Origin: Baffinella frigidus
Taxonomy: Eukaryota > Cryptophyceae > Cryptomonadales > Baffinellaceae
Reading direction: 5' to 3'
Assembly: GCA_026770585.1 (NCBI GenBank)
Contig: MU646799.1
Coordinates: 156,647 to 166,702 of the forward strand
Length of the DNA: 10,056 nucleotides
Under the pieces are notes generated by a model. The model saw nothing but the letters and a program-made list of their open reading frames with translations, had not been told where the DNA came from and did no database searches. Positions within the stretch are counted from its first letter, which is position 1. Each line of letters starts with the position of its first letter. The translations under genes were made by a program, and so were the position numbers. This document shows, one piece after another, positions 1 through 6,800 of the stretch.

Positions 1-121
1 GGGGTTTGGGGTTTGGGGTTTGGGGGTTGGGGTTTAAACGGAACACTTGGTTCAGGGTTCAGGGTTTCGGGTTTGGGGTGCAGGGTCCAGGGTTTAGGGC
101 TCAGGGTTTAGGGTTTAGGGG
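1..121 (+). repeat. TTTGGGG / TTTAGGG telomere-like repeats
   Basis: Imperfect tandem 7-mers, G-rich on the plus strand, shifting from TTTGGGG to TTTAGGG. They read as C-rich intron sequence on the minus-strand transcript. The stretch 181-450 continues as scrambled TTTCGGG/TGTATGG-like units. Confidence 0.8.
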
Positions 122-129
122 TTGCGCAC

Positions 130-180
130 CGATGAGGCAGCGAGAGAGGAGAGATTCGCACAGCCAGGGTGGGTCCGCCG
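130..180 (-). pseudogene. copy of FAD synthase exon g, 5' truncated
   Basis: It reads RRTHPGCANLSSLAASS with the GTGCGC donor kept. Six of eight differences from the exon at 761-830 are at third positions. The MGT part and the acceptor are missing. Confidence 0.75.
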
Positions 181-455
181 TGATGGTGTATGGCCATGGG
201 GTGTAGGTGTATGGTTTATCACTCATGGTTTCGGGTTTCAAGTTTATGGATTTGGGTGTATGGTGTATCACTCACGGTTTCAGGTTTCAGGTTTGTGGAT
301 TTGGGTATGAGTTTCGTGTTGACGACCGTGCGGCGCGATAGGTTATGGTTGTGGGTTATGGTCTCTGGTTTCGGGTTTGGGGTTTCAGAATTCGGGGTTC
401 GGGTCCAGGTCTTGCTCAGACACAGCCTCGGGGGGGGGCATGGATGGTAGTAATA

Positions 456-593
456 CACTGCCAGGCCGGAGATTTTGTAAAAGTCAATCCACCCACAAAA
501 CATGTCAACTTAGAAACAAGGTACCCAGATTGGGTACTTCGAAAATCGATTTTCGCCTTGAGTTGACTAATACAAAACTCCGCCCTGGCAGTG
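456..593. mobile_element. foldback element with CACTG ends and TAATA duplication
   Basis: The ends CACTGCCAGG and CCTGGCAGTG begin an approximately 33-bp imperfect inverted repeat. TAATA flanks both sides (451-455, 594-598). Internally there are TACCCA/TGGGTA and the palindrome CGAAAATCGATTTTCG, so the single strand could form a branched hairpin. No coding capacity. Confidence 0.75.
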
Positions 594-629
594 TAATACA
601 GCTCTCTCTCTCGCCTAGGGGGTGCGCAC

Positions 630-650
630 CGATAAGGCAGTGCGAGAGGA
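630..650 (-). pseudogene. short 3' remnant of FAD synthase exon g
   Basis: It shows ACTGCC then TTATCG next to a GTGCGC donor. About 20 bases remain. It abuts the foldback element at 456-593. Confidence 0.5.
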
Positions 651-760
651 CAGGTTTCAGGATCCGGGATCCGGGATTCGGGATTCGGGATTCCGGTTTA
701 GGGTGAGAGAGGACAGGTTTCGGGATTCGGGATTCCGGTGTAGGGTTCGGGGTTGCGCAC

Positions 761-830
761 CGAGGAGGCAGTGAGCGAAGAAAGGTTCGCGCAGCCAGGG
801 TCGGTCCGCCGCGTGCCCATGATGATGCAC
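761..830 (-). CDS. FAD synthase exon g with the GTRRTDP motif
   Basis: The exon has 70 bases from acceptor ggaggcag to donor GTGCGC: one base plus 23 codons, ending in phase 0. It reads CIIMGTRRTDPGCANL and ends with SSLTASS. MGTRRTDP is the second diagnostic motif of FAD synthases. Degenerate copies occur at 130-180, 630-650 and 1138-1154. The next exon should carry the NP-x-x-DW region, but I do not find it between 1 and 760. Confidence 0.88.
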
Positions 831-3800
831 CTGCCTCCGGGTTTCGGGTTTCGGGTTTCGGGTTTCGGCTTTCGGGTTTCAGGTTTCGGGGCTCGTAACC
901 TGCCTCGCCTCGGGAATTAGTGACCCTCTCACACCACACGAGACTCTCCATGCGAACAGAATAAAAGGACATTTTTCAAAAATTGTGGGAAATGATCACG
1001 TTTCCTCCTGCTTTTTTCGGGGGAAACGTGATCAATTGCTGACTTTTGGCGTGTTTCCTGGGCAATAATCCAATAAATGACTTGTGAATCTGTTCGCATG
1101 GATAGCCTCGTGTGGCACACTCCTCGTCTCACAACCCCCCCATAATGATGCACTTGGTTTCGGGTTTCGGGTTTGGGGTTTCGGGTTTAACAGCTAGGGA
1201 TTTGGGTGTAAGATCAGGGCCTTGGCGAGGGAATTACCAGGTAAATTAGTAACCCACTTGTAGATATCAAAACAAAGGCCGCAGACAGCCTCGAGTGCAA
1301 TGGCAGGCGACCTTGGTCGGACAGCGAGGGGGCAAATGGATCTTTTAAATTTGGGTACGAATCCAATAATTGGTACGAGTCGTGTCCAACTTGTGGGGGC
1401 TTGACTGCACAAAACTGTAGTCACGCCATACATTACCCGAACCGTTTGCCCCCTCGCTATCCGACCCAAGGCCCCTGACCCCTGACCCCTGAACACTAAA
1501 CCCTACACCCTAGGGGGTGCAGAAGGACCTAACAGGGATCTGTCGCTGGTGCTGGGGCTACCTAGCTCTGTCTGAAATTTGTTCTGGCTCTAAAGGCTTG
1601 CTATCCGCCCTTTCGTACTGGATTTCTGCTCTCAATTGTTTTTTAAGAATGAGTCAGAATAAAACTCGGGCAGAGCTAGACTACGGTTGGAGCTAGCACC
1701 AGGTTGTACTACCGGAGGGATCCTCCGCTAGCAGAGCGTCTGCGGTAATTGTTGTCCGTTTTGGACATACGGTTTTCCCGTTTCCCGGTGTTGATTTGTA
1801 CCAGAAGTGTCCATTTGAAATGTTTTCAGAACTTTAAATGGACACTTCTGGTACAAATCAAAGTTGGAAAACGGGAAAACCGCAAGTCCAAAACGCACAA
1901 CAATTACCGCACACGCTCTACAACGTGGGACAGCACACTTAGGAAGGCGAGAGGGTGGACCTGAGCGGGATCCGGCGCTGGAGTCTGCCTCGCTGAGCGA
2001 CTGCCTCGCATGCGGTGTTAGGTTCAGGGTTTAGGGATCTTACCTATGCGGGGTCTGGCTCGGACGCATACACCCCAAACCCGCTGCGCCGCGGGATTTG
2101 GAGCTGCATGCGCCCCAACCCTCAACCCCCAAACCGAAACCCAAACCCTAGAGAGAAGAGGCGGGCCGGAGATGGATCAGGCGCTGGATGCTGCCTCCCT
2201 GAGCGACTACTTCGCATGTGGTGTTAGATTGAGGGTTTCAGGTTCTTACCGGAGAGGGATCTGGCGCTGGATGCGTTCAAGACCCGAGATGAAGTCCTTT
2301 TCGTTCTGGATATGCAGTGACCACAGCCGCGAGAGTGGCGCTCCTATGCGGGTCCAGGGCTGGGGGGTTGGCGCTTGGATTTGTGGTTTGGGGGTTAGGG
2401 TTCGGTGTTTGGATATGCAGCGACCACAGCCGCGAGAGCGGGGCTCCTGTGAGGGTTTCAGGTCTAGGATTTGGGGTTTGGGGTTTTGGGTTTTGGGTTC
2501 TCGGGGTTTGGGGGTTAGGGTTTCTGGTTTCGGGGTTGGGGTTTCGGGGTTGGGCTTCCGTGTTTCGTATTCGTGTTTCGTGTTTCGTGCATGAGGTTTT
2601 TTGGTGCCAGGGTTTCGTGTTTCGTGTTTCGTGTGTTGGGGTTTCGGGTGTCAGGGTTTCGTGTTTCGTGTTGCGTGTATCAGGGTTTCGTGTTTCGCAT
2701 TTCGTGTATCAGGGTTTCGTGTTTCGTGTTTCATGTTTCGGGTTTTGGGTCTCACCGTCGAGTGACCGCAGCCCCCCCAGGACGCTGTCACTCGAGTTTC
2801 AGGTTTCGAGTTTCGGGTTTCGGGTTGCGGGTTTCGGGTTTCGGGTAAGGGTTTAAGGGTTAGGGTTGAGGGTTTAGGGGTTACCGTCGAGTGACCGCAG
2901 CCCCCCCGGGACGCTGTCACTCAAGTTTCAGGTTTCGGGTTTCGGGTTTCGGGTTTCGGGTTTCGGGTTTCGGGTTTCGGGTTTCGGGTTTCGAGTTTCG
3001 GGTTCTGGGGTAAGGGTTGAGGGGTTGGGGGTTAGGGGTTAGGGGTTAGGATTTCGGGTCGTGAGGGGTTACCGTCGAGTGACCGCAGCCCCCCCGGGAC
3101 GCTGTCCCTCGAGTTTCGGGTTTCAGGTTTCGGGCTTCGGGTAAGGGTAAGGGTAAAGGTTCAGGGTTTCGGGTTTAGGAGTTAGGGGCCAGGGGTTAGG
3201 GGTTAGGATTTCGGGTCGTTACGGTTGACCGTCAAGTGAGCACAGCCCCCCAGGGATGCTGTCACTCAAGTTTTAGGTTTCGGGTTTCGGGTTTCGGGTA
3301 AGGGTTCAGGATTTAGGGTTTAGGGTTTAGGGTTGAGGGGTTACCGTCGAGTGACCGCAGCCCCCCAGGGTGCGTGAAATATTCGCCTGCCTGCAGAGGG
3401 GCTTAGGGTTAGGGTGTAGGGTTTAGGGATTAGGGTGTGGGATTTAGGGTTGAGAGTTTAGGGTTTAGGGTTTAGGGATTAGGGTGTAGGGTTGAGGGTT
3501 TGGGGTTTAGGGTTTAGGGTGTAGGGTTTGAGGTTTAGGGTTTAGGGTTTAGGGTTTAGGGTTTAGGGTTTAGGGTTTGGGGTTTAGGGTTTAGGGTTTA
3601 GAGTTTAGGGTCTAGGGTTTAGGGTTCAGGGTGTAGGGTTTAGAGTTTAGGGATTGGGTTGTAGGGTGTAGGGTGTAGGGTGTAGGGTTTTGGGTTTAGG
3701 GTGTAGGGTTTATGGTTTAGGGTTCGCGGGCAGGCCTGCTTCTGAACGAATTCGATCAAATCTAGCATGTTCAAAATAGCGAGGCTTAGGGTGTAGGGTG

Positions 3801-6800
3801 CAGGGTGTAGGTTGTAGGGTGTAGGGTGTAGGGTGTAGGGTGTAGGGTGTAGGGCGTACGGTTTAGGGTTTGGGGTTTAGGGATTAGGGATAAGGGTTTG
3901 AGGTTTAGGGTTTGAGGTTTAGGGTGTAGGGTTTAGGGTGTAGGGTGTAGGGTTTAGGGTGTCGGGTTTGGGGGCATACCTGCTTCTGAACAAACTCGAT
4001 CAGGTCGGGGAACTCCCCCGTCGGATTCTTGAACCAGATCGGCTGTTTGGGGTTTGAGTTTTAGGGTATGTATATATGCATATATTTACGGGTATTTTTA
4101 GCATTTATATGTATTTTCAGCATGCAAAGGTATTTTAAGCATATATATAATATATATATATATATTTATATATATATATATACATGTATGTGTAGTCTAG
4201 GGTTCTCCGTAGTGTTCTGAACCAACTCGATCAGGTCGGGGAACTCCCCCGTCGGATTTTTGACCCAGATCGGCTGTTTGAGGGTTAGGGTTTAGGGTTT
4301 AGGGTTTAGGGTTTAGGGTTGAGAATCTAGGCTGGTTAAGTCGGTGAACTGTCTGGTCAGATTCTTGAACTAGATCGGCCGTTTGAGGGTTGGGGTTTAG
4401 GGTTTAGGGTTTCCACACAGTGGGCTTCAAAAGAGATTTCGACCCAGAAATCCGGTCGAAATATCGTTAGTTTTATGGAAATGTTTTATGGAAATAGTTC
4501 TATGGTTCAGGGGGTGAAGGCGGATCTGGTCGGGAAACTCCCCCGTCGGATTCATGAACCAGATCGGCTGTTTTTTTACGTTTGGGGTTTAGGGTTCAGG
4601 GTTTAGGGCTGAGATTTTAGACTGGTTAAGTCGGGGAACAGTCTGGTCGGATTCTTGAACCACATCGGCTGTGTCAGGGTTGGGGTTGACTGATGAGGGT
4701 TAGGTTTTGGGGTTTAGGGTGTAGGGTTTTGGGTTTAGGGTCTGGGGTTTAGGGTTTAGGGTTTTGTTTTTTTGGTTTAGGGATCAGGGTTGAGGTTCAA
4801 GCTGTGATCATGTCGGGAAACTACCCAGTCGGTTACTTTGAATCAGATCGGCTGTTTGAGGGTTAGAGTTTAGGGTTTAGGTTGAGGGACAGGTTTTAGG
4901 GTTAAGGGTTTGAGGATTGAGACGATCAAGTCAGGCAACTATCGCACCCAGCTTGTCAACTTAAGAATCGTCAGCCAACCCGAGTGAGGCAGAGATAGGA
5001 GTATCCGGGGGTCATAACCTGTACAGGCCCCGAAAATGAAAATGGCGAGGCTGAGGGTTTAGGGTGTAGGGTGTAGGGTGTAGGTTGTAGGGTGTAGGGT
5101 GTATTGTGTATTGTGTAGGGTGTAGGGTGTAGGGTGTAGGGTGTAGGGTGTAGGGTTGGGGTTTGGGGTCTAGGGTGTAGGGTTTATTGGGAGGCCTGCT
5201 TCTGAACCAACTCGATCAAAATACGCCATCAGCCATCAGCCATAAGCCTCAAGAGGTGTGGGGGGGGGGCTCAGAACCTGTCTGTGCGTGAATTTGTGCG
5301 TGCGGTGCTGGGGTCCTAAGCCAGAAGCCATACGCCATACGCCAGAATACGCCATACGCCACACGCCATAAGTCATAAGTCATAACAAGCCATGCGCCAT
5401 GCACATAAGTCTTACTAAGCCATGCGCCATACACCATACGGAGGAATTCGCAACCTGTACGTGGGTGAACGTGAGCGTGCGATACATGATGCGGCTCACA
5501 CACCTCCCGCACGATGTGAACCACCACATTCGCCTCAAGTGACTTTCGCATTCCGGGGTGGGAAACTTCCATACAAACCCATGCCAAAAGTTGACATTGA
5601 TGTCTTTCCTGGTACGAATAGACAGCCTCAGACGGCCTCCCCTGGCGTGGTTGGTCCCTTCTAGGCTCCAGATCCAGAGGACTCGGAGGGGGCTCAGAAC
5701 CTGTACGTGGGTGAACTTGTGGGTGCGATGCTGCTCACATGCCTCCCGCACTATGTGCATCACCTGTTGTTCAGCGTTTCGGGTTTAGGGTTCAGGGTTT
5801 GGGGTTTGGGGTTTGAGGGTTGTGGTTTAGGGGGTTAGGGGTTGATCCAGGGGCGGGCCAATGCAGGTATCAGGGGTAGGGTGTAGGGTTGAGAGTTGAG
5901 GGTTTAGGGTTTAGGGTTTAGGGTTTAGGGTTCAGGGTTCAGGGTTTAGGGTTTAGGGTTTAGGGTTTAGGGTTTAGGGTTTAGGGTTTAGGGTTGAGGG
6001 GTGAAGGTGATTCCAAAGCCTTGATTAGGTTGCTCACACGCCTCCTGGACTATGTGCATCACCGGACGTTTCATGGTTGGAGTTTGGGGTTCAGGAGTTA
6101 GGTTCTAGGGGTTAGGGTTTCTGGTTGAGGGTTTAGGGGCTAGCGTTCCATCAAGCCGCGGGTTTGGAGTTCAGGAGTTAGGGTCTAGGATTTAGGGTTT
6201 GGGTTTGTGATTTGTTGGGGCTTATGGTGATGCTTGCACGCCTCCCGCACACTAGATGCGTCACCTGACCCCCCATGGGTTCGTTTAGGGAAGGGGGGGC
6301 ACAGAGAAAGACAGAGACAGCGACTGAGAGAGAGAGGGAGGGAGAGGGAGAGGGAGAGGGAGAGGGAGGGCAGAGGTGAAAGGGAGGGGGGTAAGACAGA
6401 GAGGCAGACAGAAACAGAGAGAGAGAGAGAGGGCGCGCGCGAGAGAGAGCAGGGGGGGGGGGTAAACACCGCGCACGCATCTTTCCCCCCGTTGAACGAC
6501 AGCGCCAGCGTGCCTGAATCCGGGGATCAACGTTACCATCAAAATGACTCTGCCATGAAAAGTGACCACATCGCCCACCTACACCCCACACCCTACACCC
6601 TACACCCTACACCCTACACCCTACCCTGTACACTCTACACCCTGCACCCTACACCCCACACCCTACACCCTGCGTCTTTCCCCAGCTTGAACGATAGTGC
6701 CAGCGCGCCTGAATCCGGGGATGACGGTCACAAGCCACACAGCGGACTTCGAAGGGGTTTTGAATAACCCCTAAGCGATCAGACCTAAGACCCTACGGTA

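Larger units (their letters stand above)
1529..2200 (-). pseudogene. four copies of the 3' tail of FAD synthase exon f
   Basis: Tails end at 2167 (IQRLIHLR), 2044 (one-base deletion, but a GTAAGA donor kept), 1961 (LQRRIPL, donor GTCCAC) and 1529 (QRQIPV, donor GTCC). The last is cut by a foldback insertion at 1562. They alternate with TTTAGGG-type and foldback sequence. Confidence 0.6.

Noticed and set aside
1749-1964. Open frame across the long hairpin
   Set aside because: It is produced by the two complementary arms, with no similarity to known proteins and a simple palindromic origin.
2044-2103. A 60-base extra exon of FAD synthase with GTAAGA donor
   Set aside because: Its phase fits, but its 3' half aligns to the tail of the exon at 2250-2343 with a one-base deletion, and the exon at 761-830 supplies the expected GTRRTDP motif directly in phase.
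2046-2856. Long plus-strand open frames with V-S-G-F-R-V repeats
   Set aside because: They are translations of TTTCGGG/TTTGGGG arrays, open in several frames at once, with no start context or splice logic.
5701-5763. Plus-strand reading LYVGELVGAMLLTC as the coding sense
   Set aside because: It looks protein-like, but copy differences fall at its first codon positions, and splice sites and the FAD synthase match are on the minus strand.
3396-6000. A true chromosome end
   Set aside because: The TTTAGGG arrays are interstitial, interrupted by exons on both sides, and vary in unit type.
6178-6767. Open frames of Arg/Glu or Ser/Leu/Pro repeats
   Set aside because: They translate the GA microsatellite and the CCCTACA array. 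The real coding piece here is only the exon at 6470-6513.
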